From CAVZOY01 sp963777095 (GTDB taxonomy: Bacteria > Actinomycetota > Actinomycetes > Mycobacteriales > Geodermatophilaceae): a DNA stretch of 64,000 nucleotides. The stretch covers positions 310,001 to 374,000 of the forward strand of contig CAVZOY010000002.1 in assembly GCA_963777095.1 (NCBI GenBank), in the 5' to 3' direction. A program made the translations under genes and the position numbers. The notes under the pieces are model-generated. The model was not told the origin of the DNA. It ran no database searches and worked only from the letters and a program-made list of their open reading frames with translations. Each line of letters starts with the position of its first letter. The first letter of the stretch is position 1. Of the stretch, positions 20,482-29,571 are shown piece after piece.

Positions 20482-20994
20482 ATGCTGGGTCTGCCCATCA
20501 CCCTGCCCGAGATCGCACCGCGCATCTCGGCCGGTGCCTTCATCCTCAACAGCGGCCTCGGCAAGCGGGACGTCCCCGCCGAGGCCGCCGCCGGCATGCA
20601 CGGCTTCGCCGCGGGCACGTACCCGTTCCTGAAGTCGGTGCCGCCCGATCAGTTCGTCAAGGGGCTGTCGACCGCGGAGATCGCCATCGGCGGCGCGCTG
20701 CTGACCCCGTTCGTGCCCACGGCCGTGGCCGGCGCCCTGCTCACCGGCTTCTCCGGCGGACTGCTCGGCCTGTACCTGAAGACGCCCGGCATGCGGAAGC
20801 CCGGCAGCCTCGCCCCGACGGAGCAGGGGCTGAGCCTGGCGAAGGACAGCTGGCTCGTGGGCATCGGCATCGGCCTGCTCACCCGCGGCTTCATCGAGCG
20901 CAAGCCACGCGTCACGGTGAAGAAGGCGGAGAAGCTGGCCGAGAAGCAGTCCCGAGGGGCGGCACGCGAGGCACGGCGAGCCGCCAAGCGCTGA
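20482..20994 (+). CDS. DoxX-like membrane protein
   Basis: A 170-residue protein with three or four hydrophobic segments (ISAGAFILNSGLG, IAIGGALLTPFVPTAVAGALL, FSGGLLGLYLK, WLVGIGIGLLTRG). The long basic C-terminus (KKAEKLAEKQSRGAAREARRAAKR) is probably cytoplasmic. The arrangement resembles DoxX/DoxD-type proteins of actinobacteria, but the match is loose. ATG 20482 follows GCGAGG. It stands between the helicase and a copper lipoprotein, with short gaps and the same direction, and no clear functional link. Confidence 0.55.
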   Translation: MLGLPITLPEIAPRISAGAFILNSGLGKRDVPAEAAAGMHGFAAGTYPFLKSVPPDQFVKGLSTAEIAIGGALLTPFVPTAVAGALLTGFSGGLLGLYLKTPGMRKPGSLAPTEQGLSLAKDSWLVGIGIGLLTRGFIERKPRVTVKKAEKLAEKQSRGAAREARRAAKR

Positions 20995-21076
20995 GCGGGC
21001 CGCGCTCGGGCTGAACCGCACGGGGCCGGTGGACGTATGCAGGGAGAAGACCACCCCCGTCGCGAGGAGATCCGTC

Positions 21077-21556
21077 GTGCCCCGATCTGCGCCCCTGCTC
21101 CGCCGTCGGTCCACCGCCCTGGTGTTCGCCGCAGCGCTCGCCGCGCTGAGCGCGTGCGGCGGGTCCGACGACGGCGACGACACCGCCGCATCGCCCACCT
21201 CGTCGTCCTCGGCGACCTCGTCGGCCGCCGAGGACAGCCCGTCGGAGTCCTCGTCGTCGGCGCCCGCCGACGAGGGCGGCGGCACCGTCACGGTCACCGG
21301 TATGGACTTCGAGTTCGACCTCGCCGAGTCCGAACTGGCCGCCGGTGAGTACGAGATCGAGTTCGTCAACGACGGCGGCGCGAGCCACGACGTCCGTGTC
21401 GAGCAGGACGGCGAGGACATCGCCCAGAGCGATGTCATCCCGCCCGGCGAGACGACGACGTTCACGGTGACGCTCGAGCCCGGCGAGTACGTCTTCTACT
21501 GCTCCGTGGGCAATCACCGCGGTATGGGCATGGAGACGACGGTGACGGTGACATGA
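21077..21556 (+). CDS. Cupredoxin-domain lipoprotein
   Basis: A 159-residue exported blue-copper protein. The signal peptide ends in the lipobox ALSAC with Cys27 as the lipidated residue, followed by a Ser/Asp/Glu-rich linker of about 45 residues. The cupredoxin fold carries copper ligands H in GASHDV, C in FYCSVGNH, H in the same motif and M in RGMGM. It should sit on the outer face of the membrane as an electron carrier. GTG 21077 follows GAGGAG; the frame extends upstream without a better start. It overlaps the next gene by four bases (ATGA), indicating coupled translation. Confidence 0.85.
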   Translation: MPRSAPLLRRRSTALVFAAALAALSACGGSDDGDDTAASPTSSSSATSSAAEDSPSESSSSAPADEGGGTVTVTGMDFEFDLAESELAAGEYEIEFVNDGGASHDVRVEQDGEDIAQSDVIPPGETTTFTVTLEPGEYVFYCSVGNHRGMGMETTVTVT

Positions 21557-21974
21557 ACGGGACGTCGTCGGTGCAGGAGCGCCGGCGCTCGACCGCCGGC
21601 CTGTGGCTGCTCCGCGCCCTCGGCGCGGCGCTGCTGCTCGCGATCGCGGGGATCCACCTCTACCTCTGGCAGGACGGCTACCGCGACATCGACGTCATCG
21701 GACCGGCGTTCCTGCTCCAGTCGGTCATCGGGGTCGGTGGTGCGCTCCTGGTGCTGATCGCACCGCTGCGGCTGCTGCCCGTGGCCGCGATCCTGGGCGC
21801 CCTGTTCTCCCTCGGCTCCCTCGGCGCCCTGATCGTGGCCACCACCGTGGGGCTGTTCGGCTTCGTCGAGTCGACGCAGGCCGAGCTGTGGTGGGAGACG
21901 TTCTGGGTGGAGATCGCCGGGACGGTCGTGCTCGCGGCGCTGGCCTGGCCGCCCTGGCCGCCCGGCGCCGCTGA
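21553..21974 (+). CDS. Four-helix membrane protein coupled to the cupredoxin gene, one deletion
   Basis: About 140 residues with four hydrophobic segments: LWLLRALGAALLLAIAGIHL, AFLLQSVIGVGGALLVLIA, LLPVAAILGALFSLGSLG and WVEIAGTVVLAALAW. The ATG overlaps the cupredoxin stop, so it is likely a membrane partner of the copper protein. As given, the frame stays open for over 2 kb because one G is missing from a run near 21945. Restoring it gives an end of ALAWAALAARRR and a stop at 21972-21974, immediately before a terminator. The 422-nt length (3n+2) fits one deletion. No family is recognised. Confidence 0.65.
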
Positions 21975-22015
21975 CGGAGTGGATTCGTGGGCGTTCCGCC
22001 CACGAATCCACTCCG
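21975..22015. terminator. Bidirectional terminator, perfect 19-bp stem
   Basis: Arms 21975-21993 and 21997-22015 (outer part CGGAGTGGATTCG) are fully complementary with a TTC loop. The hairpin begins one base after a stop codon on the plus strand and ends five bases before the stop of the convergent isomerase gene. There is no U-tract. Its outer sequence is shared with the hairpin at 29572. Confidence 0.85.
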
Positions 22016-22020
22016 ACCGC

Positions 22021-23028
22021 TCAGCCCTTCGAGGAGAAGGCGGCGTCGAACGCGGCGGCCGGCGGGTCGAACGCCAGCCGGCGGACGAACGCCAGCGCCT
22101 CGGGGGCGCCGACGAGGCGGTCCATGCCGGCGTCCTCCCACTCCACCGAGATCGGCCCGTCGTAGCCGATCGTGTTGAGCATCCGGAAGCACGCCTCCCA
22201 CGGGACGTCGCCGTGCCCGGTGGAGACGAAGTCCCAGCCGCGCCGCGGGTCGGCCCACGGCAGGTGCGAGCCCAGCCGGCCGTTACGGCCGTTGCCCACC
22301 TGGCGCTTCGCGTCCTTGCAGTCGACGTGGTAGATCCGGTCCTTGAAGTCCCAGATGAACGAGACCGGGTCGAGGTCCTGCCACACGAAGTGGCTCGGGT
22401 CCCAGTTCAGCCCGAACGCCTCGCGGTGGCCGATGGCCTCCATCGTGGCAACCGTCGTCCAGTAGTCGTAGGCGATCTCCGACGGGTGCACCTCGTGCGC
22501 GAAGCGGACGCCGACCTCGTCGAAGACGTCGAGGATCGGGTTCCACCGCGCGGCGAAGTCGGCGTAGCCGTCCTCGATCATCGAGGCCGGGGCCGGCGGG
22601 AACATCGCGACGGCCTTCCAGATCTTCGACCCGGTGAAGCCGACGACGGTCTTCACGCCCAGCTTGGCGGCGGCGCGCGCGGTCAGCTTCATCTCCTCGG
22701 CCGCCCGCTGCCGGACGCCCTCGGGGTCGCCGTCGCCCCACACCCGCGGATGGACGATGTCCTGGTGCCGCGCGTCGATCGGGTCGTCGCAGACGGCCTG
22801 GCCGTTGAGGTGGTTGGAGATGGCCCAGACCTTGAGGCCGTACTTGTCGAGCAGCGCGAGGCGCTCCTGCACGTACGAGTCGTCCTCCGCGGCGCGCTTC
22901 ACGTCGAGGTGGTCGCCCCAGCAGGCGATCTCCAGGCCGTCGTAGCCCCACTCGGAGGCGAGCCGGGCCACCTCCTCGAACGGCAGGTCGGCCCACTGGC
23001 CGGTGAACAGGGTGACGGGACGGGGCAT
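22021..23028 (-). CDS. Sugar phosphate isomerase/epimerase (AP-endonuclease-2-like TIM barrel)
   Basis: A 335-residue TIM-barrel protein of the xylose-isomerase-like superfamily. Conserved features include LTRFTG-like opening (VTLFTGQWADLPFEEVARL), EIACWGDHLDV, HEVHPSEIAYD, the metal-binding FGLNWDPSHFVWQ and VDCKDAK, and the late ISVEWEDAGMDR. Such proteins act on inositol, ketose or keto-inositol intermediates. It follows the Gfo/Idh/MocA gene by 12 bp, a frequent pairing in polyol and sugar degradation. Together they would oxidise and then isomerise a sugar or cyclitol brought in by the upstream ABC importer. The exact reaction cannot be read from sequence. Intact. Confidence 0.8.
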   Translation of the reverse strand: MPRPVTLFTGQWADLPFEEVARLASEWGYDGLEIACWGDHLDVKRAAEDDSYVQERLALLDKYGLKVWAISNHLNGQAVCDDPIDARHQDIVHPRVWGDGDPEGVRQRAAEEMKLTARAAAKLGVKTVVGFTGSKIWKAVAMFPPAPASMIEDGYADFAARWNPILDVFDEVGVRFAHEVHPSEIAYDYWTTVATMEAIGHREAFGLNWDPSHFVWQDLDPVSFIWDFKDRIYHVDCKDAKRQVGNGRNGRLGSHLPWADPRRGWDFVSTGHGDVPWEACFRMLNTIGYDGPISVEWEDAGMDRLVGAPEALAFVRRLAFDPPAAAFDAAFSSKG

Positions 23029-23040
23029 CGGACGTTCCTC

Positions 23041-24204
23041 TCAGATCCTGGTCCAGAGCGAGTCGGCCGAGGCGCTGCGCTCGACCGCGTCGAGCACGCG
23101 CTGCACCTGCAGGCCGTCGGCGAACGACGGCGTGGGGTCCTCGCCCTTGGCGATGGCGGTCAGCAGGTCGACCACCTGGTGGGTGAAGCCGTGCTCGTAG
23201 CCGAGGCCGTGACCGGCCGGCCACCAGGAGCCGACGTAGGGGTGGCCCGGCTCGGTGACGACGATCCGGCGGAAGCCGGCGGTCTCGGCGGGCTCGGTGG
23301 CGTCGTGGAAGTGCAGGACGTTCATGTCCTCGAAGTCGAACGCCAGGCTGCCGGCCGAGCCGTTGATCTCGATGCGGATCGCGTTCTTGCGGCCGGTCGC
23401 GAAGCGGGTGGCCTCGAAGACGCCGAACGCGCCGCCGTCGAACCGGGCGAGGAAGGCCGCGGCGTCGTCCACGGTGACCTGGCCGACGCCCTCGCCGCCG
23501 ACGCCGCCGAGCGCGCCGCCCTCGGCGGCCAGCGGCCGCTCCTTGACGAAGGTCTCGAGCATCCCGCTGACGCCGGAGATCGACTGCCCGGTGATGAACT
23601 GGGTCATGTCGACGATGTGCGCGCCGATGTCGCCGAGCGCGCCCGAGCCGGCCTTCTCCTTGTCCAGCCGCCAGGACATCGGCGCGGCCGGGTCGGCGAT
23701 CCAGTCCTGCAGGTACTGGGCGCGCACGTGCCGGATCTCGCCGAGGCGTCCCTCGGCCACCAGCTGACGGGCGAAGGAGATCGCCGGCACCCGGCGGTAG
23801 GTGAAGCCGACCATCGAGCGGATGCCCTTGGCGGCGGCGCGGGCGGCCGCCTCGGTCATCGCCTCGGCCTCGGCCACGGTGTTGGCCAGCGGCTTCTCGC
23901 AGAGCACGTGCTTGCCCGCCTCGAGCGCGGCGATCGCGATCTCGGCGTGCGTGTCACCCGGGGTGCAGACGTCGACGAGCTGCACGTCGTCCCGCTCCAG
24001 GACGCGACGCCAGTCGGTCTCGGTCTCCTGCCAGCCGAGCTTGGCGGCGGCCGCCTCCAGGCGCGCCTTGTCCCGGCCCACCAGCACGGTGAGCTCGGGG
24101 TGCAGCGGCAGGTCGAAGAAGTGCGGGGCGGTGCGGAATGCCTGCGAGTGCGCGGCGCCCATGAAGGCGTAGCCGATGAGGCCGACGCCGATGGAGGGGG
24201 TCAT
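23041..24204 (-). CDS. Gfo/Idh/MocA family oxidoreductase
   Basis: A 387-residue NAD(P)-dependent sugar or inositol dehydrogenase-like enzyme. The N-terminal Rossmann motif is GVGLIGYAFMGAAHSQAF. DVCTPGDTHAEIAIAAL and the catalytic-lysine motif CEKPLANT follow at about residue 98, and the C-terminal alpha/beta domain carries DIGAHIVDM with the conserved His. It lies between the substrate-binding protein gene (after a terminator) and the TIM-barrel isomerase. The terminator upstream implies its own promoter or partial read-through. An inositol- or keto-sugar-directed role is likely, substrate unknown. Intact. Confidence 0.85.
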   Translation of the reverse strand: MTPSIGVGLIGYAFMGAAHSQAFRTAPHFFDLPLHPELTVLVGRDKARLEAAAAKLGWQETETDWRRVLERDDVQLVDVCTPGDTHAEIAIAALEAGKHVLCEKPLANTVAEAEAMTEAAARAAAKGIRSMVGFTYRRVPAISFARQLVAEGRLGEIRHVRAQYLQDWIADPAAPMSWRLDKEKAGSGALGDIGAHIVDMTQFITGQSISGVSGMLETFVKERPLAAEGGALGGVGGEGVGQVTVDDAAAFLARFDGGAFGVFEATRFATGRKNAIRIEINGSAGSLAFDFEDMNVLHFHDATEPAETAGFRRIVVTEPGHPYVGSWWPAGHGLGYEHGFTHQVVDLLTAIAKGEDPTPSFADGLQVQRVLDAVERSASADSLWTRI

Positions 24205-24228
24205 GTCTGGGGGCTCTCCCGGGGTTGT

Positions 24229-24267
24229 GGAGTCGCAGGGGAGCGGAATCCGCTCCCCTGCGACTCC
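24229..24267 (-). terminator. Terminator after the ABC importer, perfect 18-bp stem
   Basis: Arms 24229-24246 and 24250-24267 (GGAGTCGCAGGGGAGCGG and its complement) with an AAT loop. It lies just past the stop of the substrate-binding protein gene and before the oxidoreductase start. It probably separates the importer operon from the enzyme pair and may set a transcript ratio. Confidence 0.8.
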
Positions 24268-24277
24268 GGTCAGCGGA

Positions 24278-25336
24278 TCAGGACTCGAACGCGTTGTCGA
24301 TGAACTGGTCGACGTTGTCGGCGGTGACCACCGGGGCGTCGAGCACGATCCGCCGAGGGACGCCCTGCGAGGTCAGGTCCGACATGTTCTTCTGCTGGGC
24401 CACGAGGCGGGCGAGCTTGATGCCGTCGGCAGCCTGCGTGTGCGGGTAGATGACCGTCGCCTCGAGCACCGACTCACCGGACTCGATCTCCCGCATCGCG
24501 TTCGCCGAGCCGGCGCCGCCGACCATGATGAACTCGTCGCGGCCGGCGTTCTCGATCGCCGCCAGGACGCCGACGCCCTGGTCGTCGTCGTGGTTCCACA
24601 GCGCGTCGATCTGCGGCGCGGCCTGGAGCAGGTTGGCCGCGGCCTCCTCGCCACCCTCGACGGTGAAGTCGGCGGCGACGCGGTTGTCGACGTCCAGGCC
24701 ACACGTCTCGAGCGCGTCGGCGAAGCCATCGCTGCGGTCCTGGGTCAGCGGCAGCGAGTCGATGCCGGCGATCTCGGCGACCACGGCGTCGGGGTTGTCG
24801 CCCACCTGCTCGCAGACGTACGTGCCGGCCGAGACTCCCATGCCGTAGTTGTCGCCCAGGATCGTGGCGCGGGAGGCGGCCGGGTCGTTGAACTCGCGGT
24901 CGACGTTGATGACCGGGATTCCCGCCTCCATCGCCTGCATGGCGACCGGTGTCAGGGCGGCGCCGTCGAAGGGCAGCAGCACGATGGCGTCGACACCGTC
25001 GTTGATGAAGGTCTCGACCTGGCTGATCTGGGTGGACACGTCGTTGGTGCCCTCCGTGATCTGGAACTCGACGTCCTCGTACTTGTCGGCCTCGGCCTGG
25101 GCGGACTCGGTGATGCCGGCGATCCAGCCGTGGTCGGCCGCCGGGGCCGAGAAGCCGATGGTGACGGTGTCGCCGGGGTCGTCGTTGGCGCTGACCGCGC
25201 CGCCGCCTCGCCCTCGCTCGGTCCCGCTGCTCTCGGGCTCGTTGCTGGTACACCCCGTCACGAGGGCGCCGGCGCCCACGAGGGCGACCGCGGTGGTCAT
25301 CAGGCGGCGGTAGGGGCGCTGCCTCGCTGCAGACAT
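24278..25336 (-). CDS. Sugar ABC transporter substrate-binding lipoprotein (RbsB-like)
   Basis: A 352-residue periplasmic-binding-protein type I lipoprotein with the lipobox LVTGC (Cys29). The mature part opens with a Gly/Glu/Ser linker and TVTIGFSAPAADHGWIAGI. It continues EGTNDVSTQISQVETFI, then DAIVLLPFDGAALTPV, INVDREF and LWNHDDDQGVGVLAAIENAG, all typical of ribose/xylose/inositol binding proteins. ATG 25336 follows GAGGAGAG. It is the last gene of an importer operon (ATPase, permease, binding protein), the reverse of the usual order, and a terminator follows. The ligand is not determinable by eye; pentose or inositol is suggested by context. Confidence 0.85.
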   Translation of the reverse strand: MSAARQRPYRRLMTTAVALVGAGALVTGCTSNEPESSGTERGRGGGAVSANDDPGDTVTIGFSAPAADHGWIAGITESAQAEADKYEDVEFQITEGTNDVSTQISQVETFINDGVDAIVLLPFDGAALTPVAMQAMEAGIPVINVDREFNDPAASRATILGDNYGMGVSAGTYVCEQVGDNPDAVVAEIAGIDSLPLTQDRSDGFADALETCGLDVDNRVAADFTVEGGEEAAANLLQAAPQIDALWNHDDDQGVGVLAAIENAGRDEFIMVGGAGSANAMREIESGESVLEATVIYPHTQAADGIKLARLVAQQKNMSDLTSQGVPRRIVLDAPVVTADNVDQFIDNAFES

Positions 25337-25478
25337 CGTTTCTCTCCTCGGTGTGGCACCCGGCCGGCGGCCGGGACGTCCGTTCAGTGGTGCGCCCGAC
25401 GGACCGGCGGCCCTACGGGATGGTGCTGGTCCGCGGCCCTCACGCGGCGCGACTCGACGCGAGGGACCGCGGCCCAGG

Positions 25479-26661
25479 TCAGGTGGTGTCGGTGTGCCCG
25501 CCCGGGCGGTCGCCGCCCGGCGCGCCGGGGACGCTGGTGCCGCCGGACACGTCGCCCGACGCGGCCCCGGTGGAGACGGGTCCGCCTGCGGACGCCGGTG
25601 ACCCGTCGTCGGCCGAACCAGGAGCCGGCGCTGCCGCCCGCGGCCAGGCGCGTCTGCAGCAGCACGGCGAGCACGATGATCACGCCCTTGGCGACCGCCT
25701 GCGCGGAGCTCGACAGGTTGTTCAGCACGAAGACGTTGCTCAGCGTCTGGAAGATGAGGACGCCGAGGACGGTGCCGACGATCGTGCCGCGGCCGCCGAT
25801 GAGCAGCGTGCCGCCGATGACGACCGCGGCGATCGCGTCGAGCTCGTAGAGCGTGCCGTGGGTCGAGGTGCCGGTCGTGGTCCGCCCCATGAGCATGGCG
25901 GCGGCGATGCCGCAGGCGATGCCGGACAGGACGTAGATCTTCAGCGTGTGCCGCTGTACGCGGATGCCGGCCAGGCGGGCGGCCTCGGCGTTGCCGCCGA
26001 CGGCGAAGGTGTGCCGGCCGAACGTCGTCCGGTTGAGCAGGACCCACCCGCCGACCGAGACCAGGGCCCAGATGATGACCAGCGTCGGGACGCCGGCGAC
26101 GTCGCCGGAGAAGAAGGACACGAAGTCGCGGTCCTGCACGATCTGGGTGCGCTTGTTGGCCAGGATCTCGGCCAGGCCACGGGCGGCGGCGAGCATGGCC
26201 AGGGTGGCGATGAAGGCCACGATGCGGCCGTAGGCGATGACGATGCCGTTGACGAGGCCGGCGCCGGCGCCCACCGCGATCGCGGTGACGACCATGACGA
26301 TCCAGTGCGTGTCCTCGGCCATCCGCTGGGTGGCCAGCGTGGTCGCCCAGACCGACGACAGCGCCACCAGCGCGCCGACCGACAGGTCGATGCCACCGGC
26401 GATGATCACGAACGTCATGCCGATGCTGACCACACCGATCACGGCGCACAGCCGCAGGATGGTGAGCACGTTGTCGATGTCGACGAACCGGTCGCCCGCC
26501 GTGATGACGCCGACGATGCACAGGATCGCCAGCGCGATGACGAGACCGAGCAGCCGGCCGGCGGGGCCGGCCATGAATCCCTGGCCCTTGCGCTTGCCGT
26601 CGCCGTTCCGGCCGCCGCTGGCGACCGCTCCGCCCGTCGTCGCGGTGCTGCTCGCGCTCAT
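25479..26661 (-). CDS. Sugar ABC transporter permease (RbsC-like), probable insertion near the end
   Basis: An RbsC-type permease of about 390 residues with 8-10 membrane segments. Key blocks are IGMTFVIIAGGIDLSVGALV, YGRIVAFIATLAMLAAARG, NAEAARLAGIRV and AAVVIGGTLLIGGRGTIVG. ATG 26661 overlaps the ATPase stop (ATGA). After GSWFG the given frame runs into an Arg-rich tail of about 70 residues to 25384, unlike the family. One extra base near 25608 would give a shorter Gly/Ser/Pro/Asp tail ending GGHTDTT with a stop at 25479, and high G+C at third positions supports that frame. The tail remains uncertain; the core permease does not. Confidence 0.8.
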
Positions 26662-28205
26662 GCCACGTCCCCTTCGTGCGTTGCTCCGGCGACGGGCACG
26701 CCGCGGTGCCCCGTTCCCTCCATGACCAGGTCGAGCACCCGGTGCTCGTCGAGCGCGTCGGCCGGTTCCTCGGCGAGCACGCGCCCCTCGGCGACGACCA
26801 GGACGCGGTCGGCGAGGCCGAGCACCTCCGGGATCTCGCTGGAGACCACGACGACGGCGACGCCGCGGTCGGCCAGTGCGCGGACCAGCGCGTAGATCTC
26901 CGACCGCGCGCCGACGTCGACGCCGCGGGTCGGCTCGTCGAGCAGCAGCACCCGGCAGTCGCGCAGCAGCCAGCGGGCCAGCACGACCTTCTGCTGGTTG
27001 CCGCCCGAGAGGGTCCGGACCTCGCGGTCGACGTCCGTGGGACGGACCTCCAGCGCGGTCACCTGCTCCTGCGCGGCGGCCCTCTCCGCGCCCCGGGCGA
27101 CGAACCCACCCCGGGCGAAGCGGGCCAGGCTCGCGATGCTGATGTTGCGCGTCACCGACTCGCCGAGCAGCAGGCCCTGGCTCTTGCGCTCCTCGGGCGC
27201 GAGGCCCACGCCGGCGGCGACCGCGGCAGCGACGTCGCCGCGCTTGAGCGCCTTGCCCGCCACCCGGACGGTGCCCGACGTCGCACGGCGGGCGCCGTAG
27301 ACGGTCTCCAGGATCTCGGAACGGCCGGAGCCCACGAGCCCGGCCAGGCCCACGACCTCGCCCGGGCGCACGGTGAACGAGACGCCCGAGAAGGTGCCGA
27401 GCAGACCGAGGTCCTCGACGGCGAGCAGCGGCTCCCCCTCGGGGACCGTGTGCCGCTCCGGGAAGACGTACTCGATCGTCCGGCCGGTCATCAGCGTGAT
27501 GACGTCGCGGGTCGAGGTCTCGCGGGCCGGCAGGCCCGTGGCGACCGTGCGGCCGTCCTTGAGCACGGTGATCCGGTCGCCGATCTGGCGGATCTCCTCG
27601 AGCCGGTGCGAGATGTAGACGACGGCGACGTCGTGGCGGGTGAGGTCGCGGATGACCTCGAACAGCCGCTCGACCTCCTCGTTGTCGAGCACGGCCGACG
27701 GCTCGTCCATGACGATCAGCTGCGCGTCCTGGGACAGCGCGCGCGCCATGCTGACCATCTGCTGCGAGGCGGCCGACAGCGACCCGACCTCGGCCGTCGG
27801 CCGGATCTCCGGGTGGCCGAGACGGGTGAGCAGGGCGCCGGCGGCCTTGTTCGCGGCGGCGGGCCGGGCGATGCCGAACCGGGAGCGCTCGCGGCCGAGG
27901 AAGATGTTGTCGGCGACGCTGAGCCCGGGGACGAGGTCGAGCTCCTGGTAGATCGTCGCGATGCCCCGCGCGAGGGCGGCCTGCGGACCGGTGAGGGCGA
28001 CCTGCTCGCCCCGCCAGGTGATCGTGCCGGCGTCGGGCTGGTGCGCCCCGGCGAGCACCTTGATGAGCGTGGACTTGCCGGCACCGTTCTGGCCGAGGAG
28101 GCAGTGCACCTCGCCGGGGCGGACGTCGAGGTCGACGCCGTCCAGGGCACGGACGCCCGGGAACTGCTTGACGATGCCGTGCATCTCGAGCAGCGGAGCG
28201 GTCAC
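26658..28205 (-). CDS. Sugar ABC transporter ATP-binding protein (RbsA-like, two ATPase domains)
   Basis: About 515 residues with two fused nucleotide-binding domains. Domain 1: Walker A GQNGAGKST (about residue 35), signature LSAASQQMVSMARAL and Walker B LIVMDEPSAVLD. Domain 2: degenerate Walker A GLVGSGRSEIL, signature LSGGNQQKVVLARWL and Walker B VLLLDEPTRGVDVG. The asymmetry is normal for RbsA, XylG and MglA. GTG 28205 is preferred because GGGAGG precedes it; an ATG at 28238 lies in an AT-rich stretch that looks like promoter. First gene of the importer operon, with a promoter at 28256-28285. Confidence 0.85.
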   Translation of the reverse strand: MTAPLLEMHGIVKQFPGVRALDGVDLDVRPGEVHCLLGQNGAGKSTLIKVLAGAHQPDAGTITWRGEQVALTGPQAALARGIATIYQELDLVPGLSVADNIFLGRERSRFGIARPAAANKAAGALLTRLGHPEIRPTAEVGSLSAASQQMVSMARALSQDAQLIVMDEPSAVLDNEEVERLFEVIRDLTRHDVAVVYISHRLEEIRQIGDRITVLKDGRTVATGLPARETSTRDVITLMTGRTIEYVFPERHTVPEGEPLLAVEDLGLLGTFSGVSFTVRPGEVVGLAGLVGSGRSEILETVYGARRATSGTVRVAGKALKRGDVAAAVAAGVGLAPEERKSQGLLLGESVTRNISIASLARFARGGFVARGAERAAAQEQVTALEVRPTDVDREVRTLSGGNQQKVVLARWLLRDCRVLLLDEPTRGVDVGARSEIYALVRALADRGVAVVVVSSEIPEVLGLADRVLVVAEGRVLAEEPADALDEHRVLDLVMEGTGHRGVPVAGATHEGDVA

Positions 28206-28255
28206 GGCGCCTCCCGACTTTTGCTCAACTCTGACCATTAGTCCTGTCGTGGCAG

Positions 28256-28285
28256 AACCTAAGCCCAGTCCGGGAGTGTGGTCAA
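28256..28285 (-). promoter_or_regulatory. Sigma-70-type promoter of the sugar importer operon
   Basis: On the minus strand TTGACC (28285-28280), an 18-base spacer and TAGGTT (28261-28256) match -35 and -10 boxes. The transcript would begin near 28249 and run through an unusually AT-rich stretch (28215-28245) before the ATPase start. That stretch is a good place for ROK-repressor binding. Confidence 0.5.
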
Positions 28286-28375
28286 GGTCGCACCGGCCGG
28301 TTACCGAACCGAGATGCGACGCGACGACGCCGCCGCGGAGCGGCGGCGGTCGATCAGGCGGAAGAGGTGCGCAGC

Positions 28376-29542
28376 TCAGCCGTTGAGCGTGCGGTGCAGC
28401 GCGTCCTCGTCGAGGTAGCCCTCGATGGCCATGAGCGCGGCACCGAGCCGGCCGGAGAGGTCCGGCCGGGCGCTGACGGTGATGTCGAGGGCGCGCGCCG
28501 CCAGCGGGAGCGTGCGGCCGTAGACCGCCTCGCGGATGCCGGCGAGCAGCGGCGCACCGGCCTGGGCCACGCCGCCGGTCATGACGATGCGGTGCGGGTT
28601 GAAGAAGTTGACCAGCGAGGCGAGCACCCGGCCGATCGTGCGGCCGGCGTCCCGGACCAGCTCCAGCGCGGGACCGGAACCGTGGGCGGCCAGTTCGACG
28701 ACCTCGCGGGTCGAGTGCACGTCCAGCCCGAGGGCCTTCGCGTCGCGCAGCAGCGCGCCCCCGCCGGCCAGGGCCTCGAGGCAGTTCTCCATGCCGCAGT
28801 GGCAGATGACCACGCGGCCGTCGGCTGGGGTGGCCTGGATGTGCCCGATGTCGCCGGCGCTGCCGGTGGCGCCGCGGTAGACGCGACCGTTGACGATCAC
28901 GCCGCAGCCGATGCCGGTGCCGACCTTGACGACCAGCACGTCCTCGGTCGAGCCGCCGACGCCCATCTCCCCCAGTGCCATCACGTTCACGTCGTTGTCG
29001 ACGAACACCGGGCAGCCGAACCGGCCGAACGCCTCGGGGATCGGGTGGTCGTGCCAGCCGGGCATGATCGGCGGGTGCGACGGCCGGCCGGTCGAGAACT
29101 CCACCGGCCCCGGGACTCCGACGCCGACGGCGCGCACGTCGGCCACGGTGAGCCCGGCCTCGGTCAGCACCTTGTCGGCCAGCCGGTCGACCTCGGCCAG
29201 CACGGGCCCGGGACCCTCGGCGATGTCGATCGGGTGGCCGACGGTGGCGAGGATCCGCGCGGACAGGTCGGTGACGGCGACGTCGACGCTGGTGACGCCG
29301 AGATCCACCGCGAGCACGCAGCCGGCCCGGCTGTTGAACTGCAGCAGCGTGGGCGGCCGACCTCCGGTGCTGTCGCCCCGGCCGCCCTCCTCGAGCAGGT
29401 TCGCGGCGATCAGCTGGTCGACCCGCGCGCTCACCGTGTTGCGCGACGCCCCGGTCAGCGCGACCAGGTCGGCCCGGCTGCGGGCGCGCCCGGTGCGCAC
29501 GTGGCGCAGCAGCGCGCCGGCCGAGGCTGATGTCTGCGCCAT
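28376..29542 (-). CDS. ROK-family transcriptional regulator
   Basis: A 388-residue ROK regulator. The N-terminal winged helix (residues about 8-65) has the recognition helix SRNTVSARVDQLIAANLL. A sugar-kinase-like fold follows with LAVDLGVTSVDVAVTDL (phosphate 1), FVDNDVNVMALGE and the zinc-binding GHI...CHCGMENCLEALAGG block. Such proteins repress sugar operons and release DNA on binding the sugar. The importer operon starts 170 bp downstream on the same strand, so it is the likely target. A terminator (29572) separates it from the preceding xylA, giving independent transcription. Intact. Confidence 0.85.
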   Translation of the reverse strand: MAQTSASAGALLRHVRTGRARSRADLVALTGASRNTVSARVDQLIAANLLEEGGRGDSTGGRPPTLLQFNSRAGCVLAVDLGVTSVDVAVTDLSARILATVGHPIDIAEGPGPVLAEVDRLADKVLTEAGLTVADVRAVGVGVPGPVEFSTGRPSHPPIMPGWHDHPIPEAFGRFGCPVFVDNDVNVMALGEMGVGGSTEDVLVVKVGTGIGCGVIVNGRVYRGATGSAGDIGHIQATPADGRVVICHCGMENCLEALAGGGALLRDAKALGLDVHSTREVVELAAHGSGPALELVRDAGRTIGRVLASLVNFFNPHRIVMTGGVAQAGAPLLAGIREAVYGRTLPLAARALDITVSARPDLSGRLGAALMAIEGYLDEDALHRTLNG

Positions 29543-29571
29543 GGCGTCATGGTGACACGCCGGGTGATCTG

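Noticed and set aside
21553..24303. A 916-residue membrane protein on the plus strand
   Set aside because: Beyond residue 135 it is the shadow of two minus-strand sugar genes; a single missing G explains the lost stop at 21974.
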